A stretch of 47,380 nt of DNA, from positions 1-47,380 of IMG/VR virus record IMGVR_UViG_3300035670_000355. One strand, 5' to 3'. Below, piece after piece: positions 40,359 through 47,242 of the stretch. The notes under the pieces were generated by a model. The model had not been told where the DNA came from and did no database searches. It worked only from the letters and a program-made list of their open reading frames with translations. The translations under genes and the position numbers were made by a program. The stretch comes from a virus. Within the stretch, counting starts at the first letter, position 1; each line of letters opens with the position of its first letter.

Positions 40359-40497
40359 GGAGCCCTCAAATCGAGATTCATTCGATGGATAAAGGCGATG
40401 GCCGATTTTCTGGTCTCATAACTGGCTGTCGTTCTATATTAAATTCCACTGGGATGACGAAATCCAAAAACCTGTATTTGAGACGCGCCAAGCCCAT

Positions 40498-40521
40498 GAA
40501 AAAGCCCGCTTTCTGCGGGCT
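40498..40521 (-). terminator. Terminator of the integrase operon
   Basis: On the minus strand AGCCCGCagaaaGCGGGCTTTTT: a 7-bp stem with T-run, 10 bp past the integrase stop. Confidence 0.88.
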
Positions 40522-40530
40522 CTGGTGGGG

Positions 40531-41640
40531 TCAAATTGCGATCAGGTTGGGCGCCGCTGTCTCGCGCCAGCGAGCCTTGATGTAACGCTCTGTGGTGGCC
40601 TTGTCGGCGTGCCCGCACAGCAGCTGGATGCGCTCGATGGGAATACCGGCCAGCCACATATCCGTGGCGCCCTTGCCCTTGAGGTCTCGGAATCCGAAAG
40701 TCGGCATGGTGGCCAGCGGGCCGCCCTGGGCCTCGTGCTCGGCGCGGATCTTGTAGATGACCTTGCGCAGCATCCCGGCTATGCCGCTATAGGTGTAGGC
40801 CTTGCCCTTGTTCTTGCCGCGCGTGGCGTAGATAAGGGGGCGGCGCAGCACCGGGATGGTGCCTGCGGCATCCTCGACCAACTCGAGCAGCCGACCCTCG
40901 AGGCCGATGTCGATGAGGCGCCCTGTCTTGCCCTGGCGAAAGTGCAGGACCTTGCCGTCGCCCTTGGTTTTGATGATGGACGGCGACCACGCGATGATGT
41001 CGGACTCGGGGCGCTGCAGGGTGCGGTAGGTAAGTTCCATGAGTAGGCGCACCTCGGGCGAGGCCGCTTCGTAGACCGCTCGGTACCAGGCATCCTCCAC
41101 ATAAAGCTCGCGCTTGGTTTCCTCGTTGCGGGTGACACCGGCCGCGCGCATGCATGGGTTGGTGGTCAGGCCGGGCGGGCACTCAGGGGAGCGCAGCAGC
41201 CAGGAGATCATGGCGGACAGGCAGGCCCGTTCGCGGTTGGCCGGCACGGGCCGACCCGCCGCCTCGTTGTCGCGCAGGTAGGCGCTGACGTGGTTGGGCC
41301 TCACGGCGCCGACCAACATGGGGCCAAAGAAGACTTTCAAGGGGACGACGTTGGCGCGATAGTCGGCCAGCGTGCGCGCGCTCAGAGTGCCGGCCTTCAC
41401 GCGGGCTTCGCATGCCACGATGAACCGATCAAGCCAGTACCCGACGGTACCGTAGGCCCGGCCGGGCTCGTTGTAGAGGTTGGCGCGCTCCTTGGCCAAT
41501 GCCAGGTCTGTGCCGCAGTCTTCCCAGCGCTCGGCGGCGGTGTCTGTCGCCCGGTGGCGGTACCAGAACTTGCCGCGGCGCATGGCCAGGCGGGTGCCGG
41601 CCAGGCCCAGGGGATCACCGTCCTTGCGCTTTCGTCCCAT
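40531..41640 (-). CDS. int: Tyrosine-type phage integrase
   Basis: A 369-aa site-specific recombinase. An N-terminal arm-binding domain is followed by a core-binding SAM-like region (TVGYWLDRFIVACEARV...). Catalytic residues are the Arg in TYRTLQRPES, Lys in FRQGKTGRL, FRDLKGKGATD (Lys where the second Arg is usual, and Arg at the HxxR His position), His in LLCGHADKATT and Tyr in ERYIK. It integrates and excises the phage at the tRNA-Asn core 170 bp downstream. Confidence 0.92.
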   Translation of the reverse strand: MGRKRKDGDPLGLAGTRLAMRRGKFWYRHRATDTAAERWEDCGTDLALAKERANLYNEPGRAYGTVGYWLDRFIVACEARVKAGTLSARTLADYRANVVPLKVFFGPMLVGAVRPNHVSAYLRDNEAAGRPVPANRERACLSAMISWLLRSPECPPGLTTNPCMRAAGVTRNEETKRELYVEDAWYRAVYEAASPEVRLLMELTYRTLQRPESDIIAWSPSIIKTKGDGKVLHFRQGKTGRLIDIGLEGRLLELVEDAAGTIPVLRRPLIYATRGKNKGKAYTYSGIAGMLRKVIYKIRAEHEAQGGPLATMPTFGFRDLKGKGATDMWLAGIPIERIQLLCGHADKATTERYIKARWRETAAPNLIAI

Positions 41641-41917
41641 GCTTCGCCTTCCGGGTGCCCAGCCACTGAGCCATGGCGGTCACGTTGGGTTGATTCGCTG
41701 ACTCGGCTTGTGCTGCTTGCGTCGCGCGAGCCGGTGCACCTTTTGCCGCCAGCAGCGCGTGACGCCAGACCAGCGGTCGGCCGTTGCTACGGCGCTCGAC
41801 CTGCAGGCCCAAGACGTCGCGCAGATAGCGGATCTTGGCTGCATTCTGGGTCAGGTTGGGGCACAGCGCATCCACTTCAGCGTCGGTCAGGTCTGGTCGC
41901 TCTACTACTGCTTCCAT
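41615..41917 (-). CDS. DUF4224-like protein upstream of integrase
   Basis: A 100-aa protein. LTDAEVDALCPNLTQNAAKIRYLRDVLGLQVERRSNG (in parts) is the short DUF4224 domain that often stands next to phage integrases. Its 3' end overlaps int by 26 bp. A short reading frame (41917-41955) ends exactly at its ATG (TGATG). Possibly a recombination directionality or accessory factor. Confidence 0.65.
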   Translation of the reverse strand: MEAVVERPDLTDAEVDALCPNLTQNAAKIRYLRDVLGLQVERRSNGRPLVWRHALLAAKGAPARATQAAQAESANQPNVTAMAQWLGTRKAKHGTKAQGR

Positions 41918-41925
41918 CACTTCCC

Positions 41926-42046
41926 CCTCAGTTGCTCAGTTCTTACCGTGTCCATTTAGGCCTCCTAAATCTCTGGCCTCCCTGTGCAGGAGGTGTTTTA
42001 GACCAACATCAGGCGGTCGGCCTGGTTGGTCTATTTGGGGTTAGGC
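41926..42046. repeat. Duplicated intergenic module, copy B
   Basis: On the minus strand: GCCTAACCCC, inverted repeat TAGACCAAC...GTTGGTCTA, a TTTAGGA box, then ATG and GAGCAACTGAGGG. The same order of elements occurs at 42580-42687. It lies between the 127-aa gene and the DUF4224 gene and contains a 12-codon frame ending on the DUF4224 ATG. Confidence 0.7.
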
Positions 42047-42424
42047 CCTCAGGTCATCGGGATGCATTTCGAGCAGCATCGCCATCGGCTCGCGCAGCAT
42101 GTCAATCGCTGCGCGCAGTGCGCCGAGCTTTTCGCGCAGCGCGGCAATGGTGGCGTCGCGCTCGTCCATGCCGTCGGCCATGTTGGCGGCGGCGTAGGAC
42201 TCATCATCTACGTAGCTCCGCAACTCGCTGTAGCCGTTCAGGCTGTACCCGATCAGTTGCGCGAACTGCTGGCGGTCGTCGTTGGTGAAATCCATTCGCG
42301 CCAGCGTGTTCATGTCCACGGTCGGGTGCGTGTCGATCAGATGCCGAACAATGGCATTGGCCTGGAAACGCAGCACGCCTCGCGCATCTGGCGCCAGCGG
42401 TTGAATTGGGTGTTTCTGTGTCAT
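42041..42424 (-). CDS. 127-aa hypothetical protein (cassette-like unit)
   Basis: Starts MTQKHPIQPLAPDARGVLRF with AAAGGAC upstream of the ATG. The C-terminal half is helical (RDATIAALREKLGALRAAIDM). No function recognised. It is bounded by GTTRGGCCCTCAG sequences at 42040 and 42571 and has an attC-like site 97 bp before its start, so it may have been acquired as a unit (see findings). Confidence 0.65.
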   Translation of the reverse strand: MTQKHPIQPLAPDARGVLRFQANAIVRHLIDTHPTVDMNTLARMDFTNDDRQQFAQLIGYSLNGYSELRSYVDDESYAAANMADGMDERDATIAALREKLGALRAAIDMLREPMAMLLEMHPDDLRA

Positions 42425-42520
42425 CGCTGTCCTTTTCCGCCCGCGTTGCAGGCTCAAATCAGGCGCCCACCCTTGCGGGTCGGCTTGTGTGTTGGTCAGG
42501 CCCTTGGCATCTGCCACCAG

Positions 42521-42577
42521 GCCTAACCGGGCGCTCAAGCGGACGGCTACGCCGCGCGCTTAGCTGGGGGGTTGGGC
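42521..42577 (+). other. Integron attC-like recombination site
   Basis: R'' GCCTAAC (42521-42527) and R' GTTGGGC (42571-42577) match RYYYAAC/GTTRRRY and pair 6/7. Between them L'' GCTCAAGCG (42533-42541) and L' CGCTTAGC (42557-42564) pair perfectly except for one extra C (42536), the extrahelical base that marks attC sites, and a CGGC/GCCG hairpin closes the fold. Length 57 bp, at the lower end for attC. No integron integrase is present in the window. Confidence 0.6.
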
Positions 42578-42579
42578 CC

Positions 42580-42687
42580 TCAGTTGCTCAAGGTTGCTCA
42601 TGTGTGTCCTAAATCGTGCTCGCCATTGGAGGGCTGCGTTAGACCAACATCGGCCGGGCGGCGGGTTGGTCTAAAAAGGGGTTAGGC
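42580..42687. repeat. Duplicated intergenic module, copy A
   Basis: Same arrangement as 41926-42046: GCCTAACCCC, TAGACCAAC...GTTGGTCTA inverted repeat, TTTAGGA, ATG, GAGCAACTGAGGG on the minus strand. It follows the 42682-43251 gene, and its short frame runs into the attC-like site. Confidence 0.7.
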
Positions 42688-43251
42688 CCCAAGACCTGCG
42701 CGCACAGAAAGCAGGTCAGACTCCTGCGGTCTGTGCTGTGCGGTAGCCGCCAAAATCTGGCGGCGCAGCCCTTCCAGCATTTCCTGCTCGTCGGTACTCT
42801 CACCCTCCAGCGTGCTCAGCACTTTGTCGGCCTCCACCAGCAGGCGCACCAGTACGCCGCGCTCACCTCGCAGAACAGCAACATCTTCAAGCGCCGAAAG
42901 CCTTCCGTCGCGGTGTTCTGCGGCTTTGGCTCGCATGTCATCAAACCCGCATTTCGGGCAACCCTTCACGGGGTCTTCTTGCCCAACGAAGCCGCAGGTT
43001 GCGCACGTCTTATCGACTCGCTGGGCCTCATCCATCATTTGTTTCAGAATGCGCTCGGCGTGAATCTCCTGGGCGACAGGTACGCGCAGCGCGTCAGCAG
43101 CCCAACGGGCGCGAGACTTGGCCCACGTAATCCACTCGGCTGGGGTTTCAAAATCAGCCGTGTCTCGTGGGTTCGTGTCAGCGATCCCGTCAAGTGTCAG
43201 CAGCGCTTCGCTTGCCGCCTCGCGCAGCAGTTGTTCGGTGTTGGTGGTCAT
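42682..43251 (-). CDS. Accessory protein with zinc ribbon
   Basis: A 189-aa protein from the ATG at 43251. N-terminal helical part (TTNTEQLLREAASEALLTLDGI), a ribbon CATCGFVGQEDPVKGCPKCGF near residues 85-105, and a helical C-terminus with EGESTDEQEMLEGLRRQILAA. The ATG lies one base after the preceding stop. Unknown role. Confidence 0.65.
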   Translation of the reverse strand: MTTNTEQLLREAASEALLTLDGIADTNPRDTADFETPAEWITWAKSRARWAADALRVPVAQEIHAERILKQMMDEAQRVDKTCATCGFVGQEDPVKGCPKCGFDDMRAKAAEHRDGRLSALEDVAVLRGERGVLVRLLVEADKVLSTLEGESTDEQEMLEGLRRQILAATAQHRPQESDLLSVRAGLGA

Positions 43252-43252
43252 G

Positions 43253-43474
43253 TCAGTACTCGACTTTCTCAATCGTGAACTCGTGGCCGCAGTGCTCGCA
43301 CTCCACCTCGTGGCCGTTTAGCTTGTCCCATGCGTTGCTGAAGATGTGGCGGGCAACATGGTGTTCGGTGTCGTGCTCAGGCCCTGCGAGGTCGTTGCTC
43401 TTGTCGCATTGCGGGCAATCAACATAGAGGGACCAGTTGAGCGTGGCGGTTGGTCGCTTCACTTCGTTGGTCAT
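43253..43474 (-). CDS. 73-aa zinc-ribbon protein
   Basis: VDCPQCDKSNDL ... VECEHCGHEFTIEKVEY: two CxxC pairs ~40 residues apart form a treble-clef-like zinc site. Start overlaps the previous stop (ATGA). Unknown role; one of several small zinc proteins in this genome. Confidence 0.7.
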   Translation of the reverse strand: MTNEVKRPTATLNWSLYVDCPQCDKSNDLAGPEHDTEHHVARHIFSNAWDKLNGHEVECEHCGHEFTIEKVEY

Positions 43475-43689
43475 GGTGTGTCCTTCAGCTTTTGCATAGC
43501 CTTGTCGTACTTCTTCAATTGCCGCTGCTCTTCGCGCTTGGCGATGTCGATGATTCTTTGGGCGACCCGATAGGCTGATGGGTCGTACACCAGCCCGCCC
43601 TCCAGCAGCAGCATGACAGACGCAAATGCGCTTAGGGTCGAGTGGTGCTCTGCTGCGGCGCGAGCAGCATTGGCGCGACGGTCAGTCAT
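43471..43689 (-). CDS. 72-aa hypothetical protein
   Basis: MTDRRANAARAAAEHHSTLS, then a hydrophobic SVMLLLEGGLVYDPSAY and a charged helix (IIDIAKREEQRQLKKYDKAM). Its start overlaps the DUF4031 stop (ATGA). No domain recognised. Confidence 0.6.
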   Translation of the reverse strand: MTDRRANAARAAAEHHSTLSAFASVMLLLEGGLVYDPSAYRVAQRIIDIAKREEQRQLKKYDKAMQKLKDTP

Positions 43690-43994
43690 TGCTTGGTGTC
43701 CTTGGTGGGGTGGGTGGCGCTCTCGCGCTCGGCCTGGGCTGCTGCACGCTTGGCCTGGATGACCTCGACCAGTTCGCGCCTGCCGATTTCCAGGGCGCCC
43801 AGGGCGACGGCCTTGGCGCGCTTCGACTTGCAGATGTCGTAGTGGCTGTGAGGCGTGCCGGCCTTCTGATGCCACTTGCGGGCCATGCCGATTTGGTCGG
43901 CCATGGCGTGCAGCTCGTCGTCGGTGTCGGCCACCATGTGGCACATCACCATTCGACCGAAGCCGGCCTCCATGTCATCGACGTAGACGGCCAT
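43686..43994 (-). CDS. DUF4031 protein
   Basis: A 102-aa protein: MAVYVDDMEAGFGRMVMCHM, then HYDICKSKRAKAVALGA, the pattern of DUF4031 (small, YVDD... and H...D.s..kR). The family occurs in phages and bacteria without known activity. ATG overlaps the preceding stop (TGATG). Confidence 0.8.
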   Translation of the reverse strand: MAVYVDDMEAGFGRMVMCHMVADTDDELHAMADQIGMARKWHQKAGTPHSHYDICKSKRAKAVALGALEIGRRELVEVIQAKRAAAQAERESATHPTKDTKQ

Positions 43995-44791
43995 CACGCA
44001 CCCCCCGCCTGGGCGGCGATGAGCGCCTGCTCGCGGAACCACTCAGCACCCTTGGCAAACGCAACGCAGCCGTTCGTGCCTTGTGCCCACTTCCGGTTTT
44101 TGGCAAACGCTGCTCGGATCAGCGCGTCGTAGTCGATCTCAGGCACACCACCGCGCAGGCGGGTGGATTGCCACTGTGCGTATTGCTTGGCGTAGGTGCG
44201 GAGCTGGTCGGCGGTGTAAAGGGTTGTGAAGCGGCGACCATCGATGCGCCACTTCTCAGCCTTCTTGCTTGTCGATTCGGTCATTTCGCCAAGCCAGTGC
44301 AGCGCGACTTCGTCAGGCAACGCCGGCTCATCCCCCATCGCCTCCGGCACCTCTGCCGCAGTTGCGATGGGGGCAGGACGCCACAGCAGGTCGTAGTCGC
44401 CAGCATCATCGAACGACGTATGGCGGTAGGCCCAACGGTTGCCATCCCACTCGAACGAAAGACCGGTGTTGGCGCCTGACGAAAACCGGGCGTCCAGGTA
44501 CTCGCGGTGCTCCGCGCTGCCCTTGTAGACCTTGCGCTCGATCTGTGTGGGCACCTCTGCCGCAGGGGCGCCACCACGGGCAAGGACGCTGAAGGCCTTC
44601 TCAAATCCGACAAAGATTTGCGCGGCGGTCATGCCGCCGGTGTAGCAATCGTGAGCCACACCCAGGAGCATGGCGGACAGGGCGGCGCTGTCGGTGGGGC
44701 GGTCGGATGGGTGCTGAACGCCACACCCTCCGGTGCCCCGATTGCATTTGACTTGGTTGCCGCGGATCGGCAGACATTTGGTGTCAGGCAT
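43994..44791 (-). CDS. 265-aa accessory protein
   Basis: From the ATG at 44791 (overlapping the HTH gene by 8 bp). It carries Cys residues at its N-terminus (KCLP, KCNRGTGGCGVQH), a middle DARFSSGANTGLSFEWDGNRWAYRHTSFDDAGDYDLLW in parts, and a C-terminal helical region (YDALIRAAFAKNRKWAQGTNGCVAFAKGAEWF). No family recognised. Part of the accessory run downstream of the DGR. Confidence 0.6.
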   Translation of the reverse strand: MPDTKCLPIRGNQVKCNRGTGGCGVQHPSDRPTDSAALSAMLLGVAHDCYTGGMTAAQIFVGFEKAFSVLARGGAPAAEVPTQIERKVYKGSAEHREYLDARFSSGANTGLSFEWDGNRWAYRHTSFDDAGDYDLLWRPAPIATAAEVPEAMGDEPALPDEVALHWLGEMTESTSKKAEKWRIDGRRFTTLYTADQLRTYAKQYAQWQSTRLRGGVPEIDYDALIRAAFAKNRKWAQGTNGCVAFAKGAEWFREQALIAAQAGGA

Positions 44792-45023
44792 GCTCCACCT
44801 CCTGGCCCGCCAGGCTGCGCACCACCTCGATGGGCCAGACCTTGATGCTGCTGCCTGCCAGTTCACGGCCTGCGGGCACCTTGCCAGATGCCACCCAGCG
44901 GTGCCAGGTGGAGCGATCAATGGGGAGCAGGCCCTGCTTGCCCGTCTTCGGGTTGCGGCAGATGTCCTGCACGCGCACCAGGGCGCCTGGAGGGTAGGGC
45001 TTGGGGGGTGTCGCGGCGTTCAT
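44784..45023 (-). CDS. AlpA/excisionase-like HTH protein coupled to the DGR RT
   Basis: A 79-aa protein. VRVQDICRNPKTGKQGLLPI, then RSTWHRWVASGKVPAGRELAGSSIKVWPIEVVRSL (in parts), gives a MerR/AlpA-type helix-turn-helix and wing. AlpA-like proteins act as excisionases or activators. Its ATG overlaps the RT stop (ATGA) with a GGAG upstream, so it is made together with the RT. It could be the phage excisionase or a DGR-linked regulator. Confidence 0.7.
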   Translation of the reverse strand: MNAATPPKPYPPGALVRVQDICRNPKTGKQGLLPIDRSTWHRWVASGKVPAGRELAGSSIKVWPIEVVRSLAGQEVEHA

Positions 45024-46222
45024 GCGAATCTCCGGTATGTTTTGGTCAATTCGGCCTTGACCGCGTGCCCGCGGCCCCGCAGCAGGTTGGCAAGCTGGGC
45101 GCGGTCGTGGTGGCTGTGGGTGGCCTGGCGCAGCAGGCCGAAGTAGCTGTTGGCGCTCTCCAGCAACTCGCCCGCTTCGGTGTGTGCGAGCCGGTCGAGG
45201 GCCACATGCAGGGTCTTCCTGCGCACCGTGCGTCGCCATGGCTTGATGACCTGGCCGACGAAGTCAACGCCGCGATGAAGCGGCTGGATGATGGTCTTGC
45301 GCGGGTTCAGGCGTGCTGCCAGTTGCTCAGGCAGGAAGGCTTCGATTTGCCGGTGGGCGTGGCTGAGCCACTCGGCGGACTCGTGCAGCAGCACGAAGTC
45401 ATCGACGTAGCGGATGTAGTGCCGGGCCTTAAGGCCGTGCTTGGCGAACTGGTCCAGCTCATTCAGGTAGACGTTGGCGAAAAACTGGCTCGACAGGTTG
45501 CCGATGGGCAGCCCCAGGCGGGCGGGTTGCTCGGCCAGTCGCTTGTGGCGCGGAACCAGGGCCAGCATGCTGGCGTCGCCGCGCAGTTCGAAGTCCTGGC
45601 GCGGGTCGTGGTGCAGCACGGTGTGCATCAGCGTGCGCCACCATGGCTCGGGCACGTGGCGGTCAAGCAGGCCCTGCAGGATGACCTTGTCGATGCTGAC
45701 GAAGAAGTTGGCCAGGTCGCACTTGAGGTAGTGCGCTGTGCGTGCCCAGTTCTGGGTGACGCTGCGCACCTTGGCCTCAAGGCGGTTGGCGGCGTAAAGC
45801 GTGCCGCGCCCCGGGATGCAGGCGCAGCTGTCAGCGATGAACCGGGCGTAAAAGCGCGGTGCGATCCGGTTGTGCAGCAGGTGGTGCACGACGCGGTCGC
45901 GGAACTCGGCGGCCCACACCTCGCGTGGCTTGGGGTGGGTGATGACAAAGCAGATCGAGCGGCCGGGCTTGTAGGCACCGGCCAGCAGCTCGTCGTACAG
46001 GTCACGGAGGTTGCGCTCCAGGCGTGCTTCGAAGGCCAGCGCGCTGGCGCTGTTGCGCTTGGTGCGGCGGCAGTCGAAGTAGGCCTGGGCGACTTCAGCA
46101 AAGGTCAGGTCAGCAGGTGCGCTCCAATCTGCGGACGGCTCGGGCACGGAACTCGTTGTTCTTGTGGTTGTTGTTCTGGTTGCCGTTGTTGAAGTTCTGA
46201 TACCAAGCCCAGGAGGACCCAT
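45020..46222 (-). CDS. DGR reverse transcriptase
   Basis: About 400 aa from the ATG at 46222, of which ~365 form the enzyme. RT motifs: YLKCDLANFFVSIDKVILQGLL (fingers) in parts, LPIGNLSSQFFANVYLNELD (motif 4 with the DGR-type GN.SSQ signature), YIRYVDDFVLL (catalytic YVDD) and GVDFVGQVIKPW. It copies TR RNA with adenine errors and delivers it to VRs. The frame is open across the TR and no ATG/GTG/TTG follows it, so the true start is unclear. It follows avd and TR in the order of BPP-1. Confidence 0.93.
   Translation of the reverse strand: MGPPGLGIRTSTTATRTTTTRTTSSVPEPSADWSAPADLTFAEVAQAYFDCRRTKRNSASALAFEARLERNLRDLYDELLAGAYKPGRSICFVITHPKPREVWAAEFRDRVVHHLLHNRIAPRFYARFIADSCACIPGRGTLYAANRLEAKVRSVTQNWARTAHYLKCDLANFFVSIDKVILQGLLDRHVPEPWWRTLMHTVLHHDPRQDFELRGDASMLALVPRHKRLAEQPARLGLPIGNLSSQFFANVYLNELDQFAKHGLKARHYIRYVDDFVLLHESAEWLSHAHRQIEAFLPEQLAARLNPRKTIIQPLHRGVDFVGQVIKPWRRTVRRKTLHVALDRLAHTEAGELLESANSYFGLLRQATHSHHDRAQLANLLRGRGHAVKAELTKTYRRFA
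46124..46217 (-). repeat. DGR template repeat (TR)
   Basis: A 94-bp template between avd and the RT. In coding orientation its variable block is rich in AAC/AAG codons, typical of DGR templates, and it shares the invariant 5' (TGGGCTTGG) and 3' (CGTGCCCGAGCC...) flanks with VR-a, VR-b and VR-c. It carries 24 adenines in the variable block. Confidence 0.93.
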
Positions 46223-46358
46223 CGTGCTTGACACGTCGCCCTGCCGAGTGCTCAGCAGGGAAACTGCGCCGGACCTTCCTGGCGCGATGCCAGGGGTCTC
46301 CGTGGTGCGCATGGCGGTGGCCTTGTGAGCCAGCTGCACGACCAGATTGAAAGAACGC

Positions 46359-46733
46359 TCAGGCATGGCGGCCTTGACCTCCATGCTGCGGGCGTGTTGC
46401 GCTGCGGCGCCACCCGTTGGCCTGCTTCCCGATGCTGGTGGTCAGCTCGACCGCCTTGGCATAGCCGGGCTTCGAGATGAGCCTCTTGTCCATGGCCAGG
46501 CGGATCATGAGCTCGATCACCTGCAGGCGCTCAAGCAGCTCCAGCAGGTGCGGCCCCTTGTCCTGCGCAACGTTGGCCCGGAAGACCAGCACCGTGATCT
46601 CGATGCACTCCGTGGCGATCTTGTCGCCGATGGAGCGCTTGAAATCCCGCTGCATGTTCTTGACCAGGTCGGTGACCACGTCGAGCAGGTCGTAGGCGAC
46701 CTTGTAGATGGGAAGTTGGGTGTGGGTGGCCAT
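46359..46733 (-). CDS. avd: DGR accessory variability determinant (Avd)
   Basis: A 124-aa four-helix-bundle protein: PIYKVAYDLLDVVTDLVKNM, KRSIGDKIATECIEITVLVF, LLELLERLQVIELMIRLAMD and YAKAVELTTSIGKQANGWRR are the four helices. Avd binds the RT and TR RNA and is required for mutagenic homing in BPP-1. It lies between the last variable protein and the TR, as in BPP-1. Confidence 0.92.
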   Translation of the reverse strand: MATHTQLPIYKVAYDLLDVVTDLVKNMQRDFKRSIGDKIATECIEITVLVFRANVAQDKGPHLLELLERLQVIELMIRLAMDKRLISKPGYAKAVELTTSIGKQANGWRRSATRPQHGGQGRHA

Positions 46734-46753
46734 GCTGATTTCAAATGACCAAA

Positions 46754-47212
46754 TTACTCAATGACCAATCTGCGGACGGCTCGGGCACGGAACTCGTCGT
46801 ACTTGTGGCGGTCGCTCTGGTAGCCGTCGCCGAAGTGCTGATACCAAGCCCAGGAGGAGTTGGTCTCGTGGGCCTGGCCGGACCAGTACCAGGCCTCTTG
46901 GAACTCGCCCTTGAGGTTGGCGAAGAGCAGCGACTGCTCGGCCCGCGTGGGCAGCTCGCCGCCTTGCTCGGTGGCCCAGGCAATGGCCTGCTCCCAGGTC
47001 TTGTCTTCGGCTTCGCCGGGCAGCAGCACCAGGTGGTGGCTGGGCTTGCCTTGCTCGTTCAGGATCAGGCCTGCGTAGCGCTCGCCCTGGCTCAGCTCGA
47101 TGTCGGTGCCGGGGATGTGCAGGATGGCGGGCAGCGCCGCCTTGAAGGAATCGATCAGCTTGCCCAGCTCGATGTGGCGGGCCTGCAGATCTTCGATGGT
47201 GATGGTTTGCAT
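46754..47212 (-). CDS. DGR variable protein (complete copy)
   Basis: A 152-aa protein. A helical lead MQTITIEDLQARHIELGKLI, then RYAGLILNEQG, LVLLPGEAEDKTWEQAIAWA, GGELPTRAEQSLLFANL and AWYWSGQ make the DUF1566/C-type-lectin-like core; the C-terminus SSWAWYQ...EFRARAVRRLVIE is variable. No signal peptide, no membrane segment and no fibre domain, so the product is predicted to be cytoplasmic or virion-internal unless attached to another protein. It is the copy nearest avd. Confidence 0.88.
   Translation of the reverse strand: MQTITIEDLQARHIELGKLIDSFKAALPAILHIPGTDIELSQGERYAGLILNEQGKPSHHLVLLPGEAEDKTWEQAIAWATEQGGELPTRAEQSLLFANLKGEFQEAWYWSGQAHETNSSWAWYQHFGDGYQSDRHKYDEFRARAVRRLVIE
46765..46858 (-). 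repeat. Variable repeat VR-b of the DGR
   Basis: Aligned with the TR over 94 bp. Eleven substitutions, all at template adenines; the invariant IMH part is unchanged. It forms the 3' end of the 46754-47212 gene. Confidence 0.92.
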
Positions 47213-47228
47213 GTGGAACCTCAGTGAA

Positions 47229-47242
47229 TGATCAAAGGATCA
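47229..47242 (-). repeat. Hairpin just downstream of VR (copy 2)
   Basis: TGATCAAAGGATCA, identical to 76-89, 6 bp past VR-c. Candidate DGR target-recognition hairpin. Confidence 0.4.

Noticed and set aside
40312-40400. A full tRNA-Asn gene
   Set aside because: Only the 3' portion matches; the sequence beyond the anticodon loop does not form the D arm or acceptor 5' strand. It is an attachment core.
40531-41640. Inactive integrase because of the Lys at the second Arg position
   Set aside because: Related phage integrases commonly show DLKxKG at this place, so the change is a family variant rather than a lesion.
41998-42043. Second attC site at the TAGACCAAC inverted repeats
   Set aside because: The inverted repeat lacks the R''/R' boxes in the right place and has no extrahelical base, so only the 42521-42577 element is called attC-like.
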